Origin: Nitrosomonas sp.
Lineage (GTDB): Bacteria > Pseudomonadota > Gammaproteobacteria > Burkholderiales > Nitrosomonadaceae
Assembly (NCBI GenBank): GCA_021774055.1
Contig: JAJFJL010000173.1
Span: 1-37,325 of the forward strand
Direction of reading: 5' to 3'
DNA: 37,325 nucleotides
Part shown: piece after piece, positions 1 to 8,207 of the stretch
Layout of the letters: each line of letters opens with the position of its first letter
How positions within the stretch are numbered: the stretch's first letter is position 1
The notes under the pieces: generated by a model
What the model was told of the DNA's origin: nothing
What the model saw: the letters and a program-made list of their open reading frames with translations, nothing else
Databases searched by the model: none
Translations under genes and position numbers: made by a program

Positions 1-387
1 ATGCATGAGGTTGTTGAGTCAGTGCAGCATGTTACTGATATTATGGCAGAAATATCAGCTGCTTCGCAGGAACAAAGCTCAGGTATTGGGCAGGTTAATC
101 AAGCTGTAACGCAGATGGATGAGGTAACACAACAAAATGCCGCGTTAGTTGAAGAAGCTGCTGCTGCTGCTGAGTCAATGCAAGATCAAGCGCAGGCCTT
201 GTTGCAAAGTGTGGCTGTTTTTAAGCTGGCAAATAGTATGGGGTCGGCACCACCAGTTAAACGGCGTAACGTTAAAGTGGCAAAATTACCGTCTTTGAAA
301 AGACCTGCAGCAACGCCAGCTGTAACTGTTGAGCAGCGTAAAGTACCTACGGCTAAGAATAATGATGATACTTGGGAAGAGTTTTAG
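1..387 (+). CDS. Methyl-accepting chemotaxis protein, C-terminal part (5' truncated)
   Basis: This is the tail of a chemoreceptor. The visible part is the end of the cytoplasmic signalling domain: a long helix with the typical text ISAASQEQSSGIGQVNQAV followed by MDEVTQQNAALVEEAAAAAE, which is the C-terminal methylation helix region of MCPs with its Gln/Glu pairs. A basic, Pro/Ala-rich linker follows, and the protein ends in NDDTWEEF, an acidic-aromatic end resembling the tethering pentapeptide (NWETF type) that docks CheR and CheB on some receptors. The frame is open from base 1, so the ATG at base 1 is probably internal and the gene starts outside the window. It is the first gene of a chemotaxis cluster followed by cheR, cheD and cheB, whose products modify such receptors. 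Confidence 0.93.
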   Translation: MHEVVESVQHVTDIMAEISAASQEQSSGIGQVNQAVTQMDEVTQQNAALVEEAAAAAESMQDQAQALLQSVAVFKLANSMGSAPPVKRRNVKVAKLPSLKRPAATPAVTVEQRKVPTAKNNDDTWEEF

Positions 388-606
388 TTATTTAGGGTGG
401 TGTCTAGATCTCCTGTTCGTTGCTATATAGTACATTGACTGTAATTAAATGTTAGTGGTTTTGGGTTGTAGTTATCAAGTTAGCTGAGAGTGAAGAAGAT
501 GTTGCATCTTATTTGTCTTTGGTCATGAGCTTTAATTGCATTATTTGCTATCTACAATAATCTGTATTTTATGGGTAGTGTACTTAAAAAAATAAGAGTT
601 ATTAAT

Positions 607-1455
607 ATGATTGATGAAAAAGTACCAGAAAGTTCTACGCGTGAATATGATTTTACACAGCAAGAATTTGAAAAGATCAAGAAGATTATTTATGATCGTG
701 CTGGCATTTCGTTATCATCAAGTAAACAAAATATGGTTTATAGTCGCCTTGCACGGCGATTGCGCGCTAATAATCTTACGACTTTTAAAGATTATTTGGA
801 TCTATTGGAGCGAGGTGATGAGAAGGAATGGGAGGAGTTCACTAATTCATTAACAACAAATCTAACTTCATTTTTCCGTGAAGCTCATCATTTCCCACTT
901 CTTGGCAAGCATGTGGAGCAACGTAGTGGTCAGCAGAGGATAACGCTTTGGTGTAGTGCAGCTTCAACTGGTGAAGAACCTTATTCAATGGCAATGGCGG
1001 TCATGAAAGCATTTAATACACTTACGCCACCCGTGCGTATTTTGGCAACAGATATAGATACTAAGGTATTGGCTCAAGCAGAACAGGGTATTTATAATAT
1101 GGAGCGGTTAAAAGATTTGTCTCCTGAGATGCTGAAAAGATTTTTTCTCAAAGGTAGTGGCCTGCAGACTAATTCAGCTCGAATTAGACAAGAGGTTCGC
1201 AACATGATTACTTTTCGGCAGCTTAATTTATTAGATGAAAGATGGCCGATACGTGGTCCGTTTGATGCTATTTTCTGTCGAAATGTAATGATTTATTTTG
1301 ATAAACCGACGCAATATAAAATTTTAAAGGGATTTTCTCCTTTGTTGGCACCTGATGGATTGTTATTTGCAGGTCATTCGGAAAGCTTCCAGCATGCTGC
1401 AGATTTGTTTAAATTACGTGAAAAAACAGTTTATGAGCATGCAAAAAAACAGTAG
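607..1455 (+). CDS. cheR: CheR chemotaxis protein methyltransferase
   Basis: CheR transfers methyl groups from S-adenosylmethionine to glutamates of chemoreceptors, so it sets adaptation together with CheB. The N-terminal helical domain (FEKIKKIIYDRAGISLSSSK, then YSRLARRLRANN) and the SAM-binding Rossmann domain are both present; the latter shows WCSAASTGEEPYSMAM (SAM loop), a DID after the second strand and FCRNVMIYFD near the C-terminus. The frame extends upstream to an ATG at 571, but that ATG has no ribosome binding site. The ATG at 607 sits after a weak AAGAG and gives 282 residues, the usual CheR length, so I prefer 607. It lies 8 bp before cheD, which suggests one transcript. It contains the full conserved core, so it should be active. 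Confidence 0.95.
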   Translation: MIDEKVPESSTREYDFTQQEFEKIKKIIYDRAGISLSSSKQNMVYSRLARRLRANNLTTFKDYLDLLERGDEKEWEEFTNSLTTNLTSFFREAHHFPLLGKHVEQRSGQQRITLWCSAASTGEEPYSMAMAVMKAFNTLTPPVRILATDIDTKVLAQAEQGIYNMERLKDLSPEMLKRFFLKGSGLQTNSARIRQEVRNMITFRQLNLLDERWPIRGPFDAIFCRNVMIYFDKPTQYKILKGFSPLLAPDGLLFAGHSESFQHAADLFKLREKTVYEHAKKQ

Positions 1456-1463
1456 GTTTTAGT

Positions 1464-2063
1464 ATGTTAGATAAACAAGTTGCCTCAAATTTTTATTTTG
1501 ACAATGGCTTTAATAGCCATTCTGTTAAATTATTACCAGGAGAATATTATGTTACCAATGAAGATCTTTTGTTGGTAACAGTGCTTGGGTCTTGTGTTGC
1601 AGCATGTATTCGTGATTGTCATAGTGGCATTGGTGGGATGAATCATTTTATGTTGCCAGATGATGGTTCTGGTGATACTTCAATGAATACATCCGCACGT
1701 TATGGAACTTACGCAATGGAGATTTTAATCAATCAGTTGATGAAATTAGGTGCAAATAGATCCAGTTTAGAGGCAAAAGTATTTGGTGGTGGTAATGTGT
1801 TGGGTAGCATGAAAATCACTAATGTGGGGCAGCGTAATGCTGATTTTGTATTGAAGTTTTTAGCGGATGAAAAAATTAGAGTTGTTGCGCAAGATTTAGT
1901 TGATATTTATCCTCGAAAAGTTTATTTCTTTCCGAAAACTAATAAAGTAATGGTGAAAAAATTGATGAAAACACATAATGATACTATTTTTGAGCGTGAA
2001 AAAACTTATAGCAATCGACTACGTCATTCTGAAGTTGAAGGTGATGTAGAGCTTTTTTCTTAA
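1464..2063 (+). CDS. cheD: CheD chemoreceptor glutamine deamidase
   Basis: CheD converts receptor glutamines to glutamates, creating methylation sites for CheR. In some bacteria it also binds CheC; none is seen here. The catalytic Cys lies in VTVLGSCVAACIRD and the His in GGMNHFMLP, the two hallmark motifs of the family. The KVFGGGNV stretch further on is also conserved. At 199 residues it is about the usual length, with a C-terminal extension rich in charged residues. It starts 8 bp after cheR and ends 34 bp before cheB, so the three genes probably form an operon. Confidence 0.95.
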   Translation: MLDKQVASNFYFDNGFNSHSVKLLPGEYYVTNEDLLLVTVLGSCVAACIRDCHSGIGGMNHFMLPDDGSGDTSMNTSARYGTYAMEILINQLMKLGANRSSLEAKVFGGGNVLGSMKITNVGQRNADFVLKFLADEKIRVVAQDLVDIYPRKVYFFPKTNKVMVKKLMKTHNDTIFEREKTYSNRLRHSEVEGDVELFS

Positions 2064-2097
2064 TGCTTAGATTATTTATTAAATTAAAAGTTAAATA

Positions 2098-3177
2098 ATG
2101 AAAAAAATCAGAGTGTTAGTGGTTGATGATTCTGCGCTTATTCGTAAGTTACTGACGGAACTAATTAATGATCAACGTGATATGGAAGCCATTGGCGCAG
2201 CACCTGATCCTCTAGTTGCACGTGAAATGATTCGGTCATTGAATCCTGATGTATTAACACTGGATATTGAAATGCCAAAGATGGATGGGTTAGATTTTCT
2301 CGAACGTCTGATGCGTTTGCGCCCAATGCCCGTAGTTATGGTTTCTTCATTAACTGAAAGAGGGTCAGAAATGACACTTCAGGCATTAGAGCTGGGTGCG
2401 GTAGATTTTGTTGCCAAACCAAAAATTGATATTGTTTCTGGTTTGCAACAGTATGCTGATCAAATCGCAAATAAGATTCGTGTTGCTGCCAGAGCACGTA
2501 TTAAGCCGTATGTTTTCAAGTCAGTGCCGCAAAGTGCGTCAGCAAGTGCGGTGTTGCCATCCATAAAAAGTCGTGCTACTTCGACTGAGAAGCTGATTAT
2601 TGTTGGAGCATCGACTGGTGGAACAGAAGCAATTAAAGATTTTTTGATTAATTTGCCACCGGATTGTCCGGGTATTTTGGTAACACAGCATATGCCGGAA
2701 GCTTTTACTAAATCTTTTGCAAATCGCTTAAATAATTTATGCAGGATAGATGTTTCTGAGGCGCAAGGAGGTGAAAGAATAATGCCTGGGCATGCATTTA
2801 TTGCACCTGGAAACGCACATCTTTTACTTAAACGTAGTGGTGCAAATTATGTCACTGAGTTAAATAATGGGGCCTTAGTTAGTCGTCACCGGCCATCGGT
2901 AGATGTGCTGTTTCGTTCTGCTGCTAATTGCGCTGGGAAAAATGCAATAGGGGTAATCTTGACTGGAATGGGTAAAGATGGTGCTGCTGGCATGCTGGAA
3001 ATGCATAAAGCTGGTGCAACTAATTTTGCTCAGGATGAGGCAAGTTGTGTTGTGTTTGGTATGCCTAAAGAAGCTATCGCTGCTGGTGGTGTTGATGAAG
3101 TTGTGCCGTTGAATGAGATGGCTAAGAGGGTGCTAGCAAAACTGAATGGTATGGGTAGGCAGGGAATTCGTGTATAA
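2098..3177 (+). CDS. cheB: CheB receptor methylesterase/deamidase response regulator
   Basis: CheB removes methyl groups from chemoreceptors and is activated by phosphorylation by CheA. The N-terminal receiver domain (about residues 3-120) has the DD pair at 10-11, the phospho-acceptor Asp at 56 ([12 protein letters not shown]) and Lys in VAKPK. A linker of about 40 residues leads to the methylesterase domain, where the catalytic triad can be placed at Ser172 (GASTGG), His198 (TQHMP) and Asp294 (LTGMGKDG). Length (359 residues) is typical. It is the last gene of the cheR-cheD-cheB run; no CheA or CheW gene is in the window, so the kinase part lies elsewhere or upstream. Confidence 0.97.
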   Translation: MKKIRVLVVDDSALIRKLLTELINDQRDMEAIGAAPDPLVAREMIRSLNPDVLTLDIEMPKMDGLDFLERLMRLRPMPVVMVSSLTERGSEMTLQALELGAVDFVAKPKIDIVSGLQQYADQIANKIRVAARARIKPYVFKSVPQSASASAVLPSIKSRATSTEKLIIVGASTGGTEAIKDFLINLPPDCPGILVTQHMPEAFTKSFANRLNNLCRIDVSEAQGGERIMPGHAFIAPGNAHLLLKRSGANYVTELNNGALVSRHRPSVDVLFRSAANCAGKNAIGVILTGMGKDGAAGMLEMHKAGATNFAQDEASCVVFGMPKEAIAAGGVDEVVPLNEMAKRVLAKLNGMGRQGIRV

Positions 3178-3363
3178 CACTAGTCTCTAGTAGTATTTGC
3201 TTTCTATTTTAAATGAAAGTTTTTATCTGATTATGTGTTTTTATTTAGATAATATTAGGTTAGCATGTGTTTATTGCTATAAATTACTTTGGTCTGTATT
3301 CTGTACGCTAGTTTGATTTCATTATATACTGAGCTGTTGTATTTTTTGTTGGAAATCTTTTTA

Positions 3364-3445
3364 TCTGGATTCTGCGAATGATCATGTATATGGTGTGTAA
3401 CAATCTGTTGTGCAAAATGTATATGATCACTTGATGGGTCTAGGT
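3364..3445. repeat. Short copy of TIR repeat family 1 (deleted derivative)
   Basis: The left end reads CTGGATTCTGCGAATGATC and the right end GATCACTTGATGGGTCTAGG. Together they form an imperfect inverted repeat that matches the termini of the longer elements at 12377-12539 and 16416-16738. The middle (AACAATCTGTTGTGCA) matches the sub-terminal part of those copies. This copy is only about 82 bp, so it is probably an internally deleted member. It lies just upstream of the small lipoprotein gene. The rest of the cheB-lipoprotein gap (3178-3363) shows no other clear feature. Confidence 0.6.
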
Positions 3446-3468
3446 TTTAATTAGGAGAAATTGGAATA

Positions 3469-3603
3469 ATGAAATTTAATCATCTTGCTATCATCTTTGT
3501 TGCTTTGTTATTAATTGCTTGTGGAAGACCAGAGCAGGCACTTCCTGAACAAGAAAAAGCCAATTTTGAGAGAATCACTGCTGGTAGTGATTCGGACGAG
3601 TAA
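3469..3603 (+). CDS. Small putative lipoprotein (44 residues)
   Basis: This short gene has a strong ribosome binding site (AGGAG at 3453-3457, 11 bp before ATG). It encodes a Lys-containing start, a hydrophobic segment and a clear lipobox LIAC with the lipid-acceptor Cys at residue 18. About 26 polar, acidic residues follow and end in SDSDE. Residue +2 after Cys is Gly, which predicts an outer-membrane fate. A good terminator hairpin follows 46 bp after the stop. The set of RBS, lipobox and terminator argues for a real single-gene unit. I do not recognise a family; it could belong to the small entericidin-like or LptM-like class in a loose sense, but sequence similarity is not evident. Confidence 0.7.
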   Translation: MKFNHLAIIFVALLLIACGRPEQALPEQEKANFERITAGSDSDE

Positions 3604-3649
3604 ATCTGTCACTACTAACCGTACATATTCTGTTTTGCAGGATGTAATG

Positions 3650-3690
3650 AAAAAACCGTACTCTATTTGATTTGAGGCGGTTTTTTTTTA
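3650..3690 (+). terminator. Rho-independent terminator after the small lipoprotein gene
   Basis: AAAAAACCG pairs with CGGTTTTTT, with an inner CTC/GAG pairing in the loop region, and the second arm runs into nine T. It sits 46 bp after the lipoprotein stop codon. Confidence 0.8.
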
Positions 3691-3847
3691 TTGCAATACA
3701 GGTTTTTGAGAGTCTATATGATTAATACCTAGAATGTTGAGAGAGCTTGTAGTAAGGTGGTTATGTTAAAAACATTTTTAGACTTTTTATTCTTATGAAT
3801 GTGTATTCATAAGTTATAGGCTTGATTTATCGCTGACCGAGTGTTTA

Positions 3848-3936
3848 CCTAAGTCTTGTAAGTGATCTTCCACAAGAAAACCGTAACCGTAACTGTTACC
3901 GTGTGAAGTATATGCACGATCACTTGTAGAATCTAT
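3848..3936. repeat. Divergent short copy of TIR repeat family 1
   Basis: The left end TAAGTCTTGTAAGTGATC and the right end GATCACTTGTAGAATCTA are near-perfect inverted repeats and resemble the family 1 termini. Between them lies a GTAACCGTAACTGTTACCG stretch, which is itself repetitive and partly palindromic. It lies directly upstream of the cheV-like gene, so it may overlap that gene's control region. The remaining sequence between the terminator at 3690 and the gene at 3971 shows no other clear feature. Confidence 0.5.
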
Positions 3937-3970
3937 ACTTTAATATACATTACGATATCAAAGGTGCCAT

Positions 3971-4918
3971 ATGAATACAGCATTAAATGAAATTGATGAA
4001 CGCGCTAACCTTACATCCAATAATAAATTTGAATTGTTGTTGTTCAAACTGGGCGAGGCTCCTGGTGCTGGGCATCGAGAGTTATTTGGTATTAATGTTT
4101 TTAAAGTACGAGAGATTCTGGTTATGCCAACCATTACGACAATAGCTAATTCTCCTGATAATGTGATGGGTGTCGCTGATATAAGGGGGGAAATTATTAC
4201 GGTAATTGATTTGCCAAAAGTTGTTGGTTGTAATCCAAAAAATGGTCTTCAGATTCTTTTGGTTACCGAGTATTCTCGCTCGACACAGGCCTTTGCAGTT
4301 GAAGAAGTTAATGAAATTGTGCGTTTGGAGTGGAGTCAAGTTATGTCAGCAGAAGGTAGTGGTGGTAATTTGATCACCAGTATGGCTAGACTTGATGGTG
4401 ATAAGGAAGATTCTCGGTTAGTACAGGTGCTAGATGTTGAGCAGGTATTGCGTGATGTGATACCTAGTTCTGCCGACACGGGATCAGAGAAAGTTAGTTC
4501 TAAGATAGAGCTCCCTGTAGGAACAATTATTTTAGCTGCTGATGACTCACCACTCGCACGTAGTATGATAGAAAATGGACTTAATGCACAAGGTATCCCA
4601 TTTGTAATGGTTAAGACTGGGCTTGAAGCTTGGAATAAAATTCAATCGATGTCGGATGCAGCTGTTGCCGAGGGTAAAACAATTCAGGATAAGGTAGCCA
4701 TGGTTTTAACTGACCTAGAGATGCCGGAAATGGATGGGTTTACGCTGACCCGTAATATCAAGAGTGATGATCGTTTTAAATCAATTCCAGTGGTTATTCA
4801 TTCTTCGTTAACAGGCCAAACTAACGAGGATCATGTTAAATCGGTGGGAGCTGATGCTTATGTTGCTAAGTTTGTTGCTGAAGAATTAGCTGCAACAATT
4901 CGTAAGGTATTGGCATAG
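3971..4918 (+). CDS. cheV: CheV-type chemotaxis adaptor (CheW + receiver)
   Basis: CheV couples chemoreceptors to the CheA kinase through a CheW-like domain and carries a receiver that can be phosphorylated to tune adaptation. Residues about 15-165 are CheW-like (INVFKVREI, MGVADIRGEIITVIDLP, LLVTEYSRSTQAFAVEEV). Residues about 183-315 are a receiver with the DD pair at 191-192, phospho-acceptor Asp248 (VLTDLEMPEMDG), a Ser/Thr-rich SSLTG strand end and Lys in VAKF. Length (315 residues) fits the family. The RBS AAGGTG lies just before the ATG. It is about 0.8 kb from cheB and separated from it by a terminator, so it is transcribed independently. Confidence 0.93.
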   Translation: MNTALNEIDERANLTSNNKFELLLFKLGEAPGAGHRELFGINVFKVREILVMPTITTIANSPDNVMGVADIRGEIITVIDLPKVVGCNPKNGLQILLVTEYSRSTQAFAVEEVNEIVRLEWSQVMSAEGSGGNLITSMARLDGDKEDSRLVQVLDVEQVLRDVIPSSADTGSEKVSSKIELPVGTIILAADDSPLARSMIENGLNAQGIPFVMVKTGLEAWNKIQSMSDAAVAEGKTIQDKVAMVLTDLEMPEMDGFTLTRNIKSDDRFKSIPVVIHSSLTGQTNEDHVKSVGADAYVAKFVAEELAATIRKVLA

Positions 4919-5049
4919 TCAGCACATGCTGCAAATAGTTTGCACTTCATTTATTTAAAGTGGTTTTTGTGATTAACTGGGTGTATATAATAATCGTTAA
5001 GTTAGAATGCGCAACAGTGATCGCGCGAAGTATATAACGAGAGCCGGCC

Positions 5050-8000
5050 ATGGTTTTGAATGAGTCTCAATATCCCATCGTTAGAAAACGACTAGTCAAT
5101 GTGTTTTTGGTCGTGCTAACAATGGCTGTTTTATTAAGTTTGCTTAGCTATTTCTGGTTACCCGTATATGCTAAATCTAAGCTTGAGTCGGTTTTGTCAG
5201 ATGTGGTACAGAGGTCTGTTACGGTTGAGTCTATTGATATTAATCTATATTCATTAGAGTTAACGATAAATGGCTTTCAAATAAGTGAGAAACCTTCTGT
5301 TGTTGATGTGAATAAAGTTTTCTTTTCATTTGAAAAGCTACATGTTGATCTTAGTGTTGATTCGATCAGGCATCGTACACCGATAATTAATGCTGTTTTA
5401 TTGCAGGACCCGGTCATTAGTTTGGTTCGTGAAACAGATGAGCTATTTAATATTACTGACTTAATTGAAAAGTTTGTTGAAGAACCAGATGCTGATGACA
5501 GCAAGGTGTTGTTTTCTGTTAGTAATATAGTAATCCAAGGGGGTCACTTTGAGTTTGTTGATCAATTCAAGCAAACTCACCAGAAAATATCTAAGATTAA
5601 CTTGGATATTCCTTTTGTTGCTAATTTTGAAAATACCCAAACAGTATGGGTTGAGCCACGTTTTAGTGCACTGGTTAATGGTGTGCCGTTGTTGTTGGAT
5701 GGCAAAGTACGCCCTTTCGCCAATAAACGTGAAGCAACACTGGTATTGGAACTTGCTGAAATTGATTTAACTGATATTGATGAGTATTTACCTATTCCAA
5801 CAGGGATTAGTCTTCGATCTGGTTATTTTGATAGCAAGCTACACCTGACCTTTACTCAGCTAATGGAGCAACCTTCAGCTATTGTATTGTCTGGTTATGC
5901 AGAATTAAGTCAATTAGCGTTAATAAATAAAGCTGTAGAAGAGCCTTATCACGCAACATTAGAAAAAGTTAATATTGAATTAACGGAAGTTGATTTAACT
6001 GGCGTGAAACCTTCACATTTAGCGTTAACTTTAGGAAATTTTTCATTAACGCGTAAAAATGATTCTGCGCCAATTATCTCCTTACCTGAATTAACAATCA
6101 ATAAAGTTGTTGCTGATGTAGCGCAAAAACAAATTATTTTTAGTGAAATAATATTGGATCGTTTTAGTGCTTCATTACATCAGGGAAAAGATGGTGTTAT
6201 CGATTTGACTCGATTTTTTACTTCTTCTTCACATATCATTCCGCTGCCAGTTCCTGGCTATAAACCTTCTAAACATACTCGTAGTGATGCTAGTCTGGTT
6301 GTTGATGAACCCAGCGTGTCAATTGTTAGCGCAGAAGAAACCTTAGTGAAAGAAAAATCATGGGACGCTAGTATTGAAAAATTTGAATTGAATGCGGCGG
6401 CATTACGCTTCAAAGATTTGACGCTGACAGATGCTGCTCCAATTGTTGTCGATCCAATAAATTTAACAGTTCAAAATATAGACTTAATAGGTTCTGATCC
6501 AGTAGATTTTGTTTTGCAAGCAGTAGTTAATCATTATGGAGGTATTGAAACTAAAGGGTCATTGGCATGGAACCCTTTGGTGGTCGATTTAGATTTTGAT
6601 CTTAATAAGATTGAGGTTTTGTCATTACAAGGATTTTTAGGTGATCAATTTAATGCAATATTAACCAGTGGTGCAATTTCTTTCCAGGGTGAGTTGAAAG
6701 CGGACGGAAAGCCTTTGCAGATATCGGTTAGTAATGCTCAAGGACAACTTGTAGATTTTAATCTTGTAGATAAAGAACAGGGGGCGGACTTACTACATTG
6801 GAAAGAATTGAATATTAATGAGGTCAATTTTGTTAGTGAGCCACTTGATGTTGAAGTTGCTTCAGTTGAGCTGAAAGATTTCTTCGTGCATGTAAAAATC
6901 ACACCGCAAGGTAACTTTAATCTTAACAATATAGTTAAGCCAAGTGAACAGGTGGCACCAGCTGAACCACCTCCGCTAACAATGGCCGAGAATCAAGAAA
7001 ATAAGCTACTGCCGCTACATGTTGGAGAATTCATATTGCAACATGGAGGAATTTATTTTAGTGATCAATCGATTAGTCCAAATTATCAGGTAAACCTAAC
7101 TGGGTTATCTGGAAAAATAGGGCCGTTGCATCAGGATGAAGTAGTAAAAGTTGATCTTCATGGTCTAATAGACAAATCTGCGCCAATGGAAATAAAAGGT
7201 CAAGTTGATCTTTTTAGTGACAATCTTTTATTAGATGTTATGGCAAGGATTGAGGGGGTTGATATGCCAACTTTCAGTCCTTATTCAGATAAACATATTG
7301 GTTATAACATTGATACAGGTAAGTTATCGCTTGATGTTGATTACCATTTCGAAGATGGTGTGTTGAAAGCAAAGAATAATATTTTTCTTGATCAATTTAC
7401 TTTTGGTGAGAAAACAGATAATCCTGATGCGCTATCATTACCATTAGATTTGGTGGTGTCTTTATTTAAAAATAAAACTGGTGATATTGATATACATTTG
7501 CCGATTGAGGGTTCTTTAATTGACCCTCGATTCAGTTTAGGTGATGTTGTGTTTGATGCTTTTATTAATTTAATTATGAGGGCAATTACAGCACCATTTG
7601 CTTTGTTAAATTTAGCGCTTGATGATGGTGAAGAAGTATCTAGAATTAGCTTTGCTTCAGGTTTAGCAGAAATTAATTTAGAAGCGGCGCAACGTTTGCA
7701 AATGTTATCTCAAGTGTTGAATGATCGTCCAATGTTGAGCCTGGAAATAACTGGCTATGCTGATCCTATGATGGAGAGTGAAGGTTTGAAATTGGTAATT
7801 CTCGAACGTAAAGTAAAAACACTCAAGTTGGCTGAGGATGTTGAAAGTGGTAAGGCTAGCGTATTATTGGATGATGTAATTCTTGACTTAGAGGATTATG
7901 AGAAATATTTAACTATAGCTTATGATCAAGCTTTATTTGAGAAGCCAAGAAATATAATTGGCCTTACAAAAAATTTATCAGTTTTAGAGATGGAGCAGCT

Positions 8001-8190
8001 GATGCTTGCTAATGTTGAGGTAAACGTTGATGATCGGCATGAATTAGCTGAACAACGTGCTAACGCTGCGCGTGATTGGCTTATTAAGCAAGGTAAAATT
8101 TTAGGTGATCGTATATTTATATCGAAAGTACAACCAGATGCAGAAGAGACCGAAATTCATGATAGTCATGTAGAATTTTCTTTGAAGTAA
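5050..8190 (+). CDS. Large AsmA-like DUF748 envelope protein
   Basis: This 1046-residue protein has one N-terminal membrane helix (about residues 17-39) preceded by basic residues, then a very long beta-rich periplasmic region. The opening SVTVESIDINLYSLELTINGFQI is the typical start of AsmA/DUF748 proteins, and similar strand-rich units recur through the chain (for example DFFVHVKITPQGNFNLNNI, and later LSLDVDYHFEDGVLKAKNNI). The C-terminal part LEITGYADP with charged helices is also usual for DUF748. AsmA-like proteins are thought to form lipid-transfer bridges between inner and outer membrane; that role for this protein is inference. It converges on priA with only 17 bp between the stop codons and no obvious bidirectional terminator. 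Confidence 0.85.
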   Translation: MVLNESQYPIVRKRLVNVFLVVLTMAVLLSLLSYFWLPVYAKSKLESVLSDVVQRSVTVESIDINLYSLELTINGFQISEKPSVVDVNKVFFSFEKLHVDLSVDSIRHRTPIINAVLLQDPVISLVRETDELFNITDLIEKFVEEPDADDSKVLFSVSNIVIQGGHFEFVDQFKQTHQKISKINLDIPFVANFENTQTVWVEPRFSALVNGVPLLLDGKVRPFANKREATLVLELAEIDLTDIDEYLPIPTGISLRSGYFDSKLHLTFTQLMEQPSAIVLSGYAELSQLALINKAVEEPYHATLEKVNIELTEVDLTGVKPSHLALTLGNFSLTRKNDSAPIISLPELTINKVVADVAQKQIIFSEIILDRFSASLHQGKDGVIDLTRFFTSSSHIIPLPVPGYKPSKHTRSDASLVVDEPSVSIVSAEETLVKEKSWDASIEKFELNAAALRFKDLTLTDAAPIVVDPINLTVQNIDLIGSDPVDFVLQAVVNHYGGIETKGSLAWNPLVVDLDFDLNKIEVLSLQGFLGDQFNAILTSGAISFQGELKADGKPLQISVSNAQGQLVDFNLVDKEQGADLLHWKELNINEVNFVSEPLDVEVASVELKDFFVHVKITPQGNFNLNNIVKPSEQVAPAEPPPLTMAENQENKLLPLHVGEFILQHGGIYFSDQSISPNYQVNLTGLSGKIGPLHQDEVVKVDLHGLIDKSAPMEIKGQVDLFSDNLLLDVMARIEGVDMPTFSPYSDKHIGYNIDTGKLSLDVDYHFEDGVLKAKNNIFLDQFTFGEKTDNPDALSLPLDLVVSLFKNKTGDIDIHLPIEGSLIDPRFSLGDVVFDAFINLIMRAITAPFALLNLALDDGEEVSRISFASGLAEINLEAAQRLQMLSQVLNDRPMLSLEITGYADPMMESEGLKLVILERKVKTLKLAEDVESGKASVLLDDVILDLEDYEKYLTIAYDQALFEKPRNIIGLTKNLSVLEMEQLMLANVEVNVDDRHELAEQRANAARDWLIKQGKILGDRIFISKVQPDAEETEIHDSHVEFSLK

Positions 8191-8207
8191 TTGGGATCTA
8201 GGTGGGA

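Noticed and set aside
388-606. TCTAGATCTCCTG near 403 resembling one family 1 terminus
   Set aside because: There is no inverted partner within a few hundred bases and the match is short.
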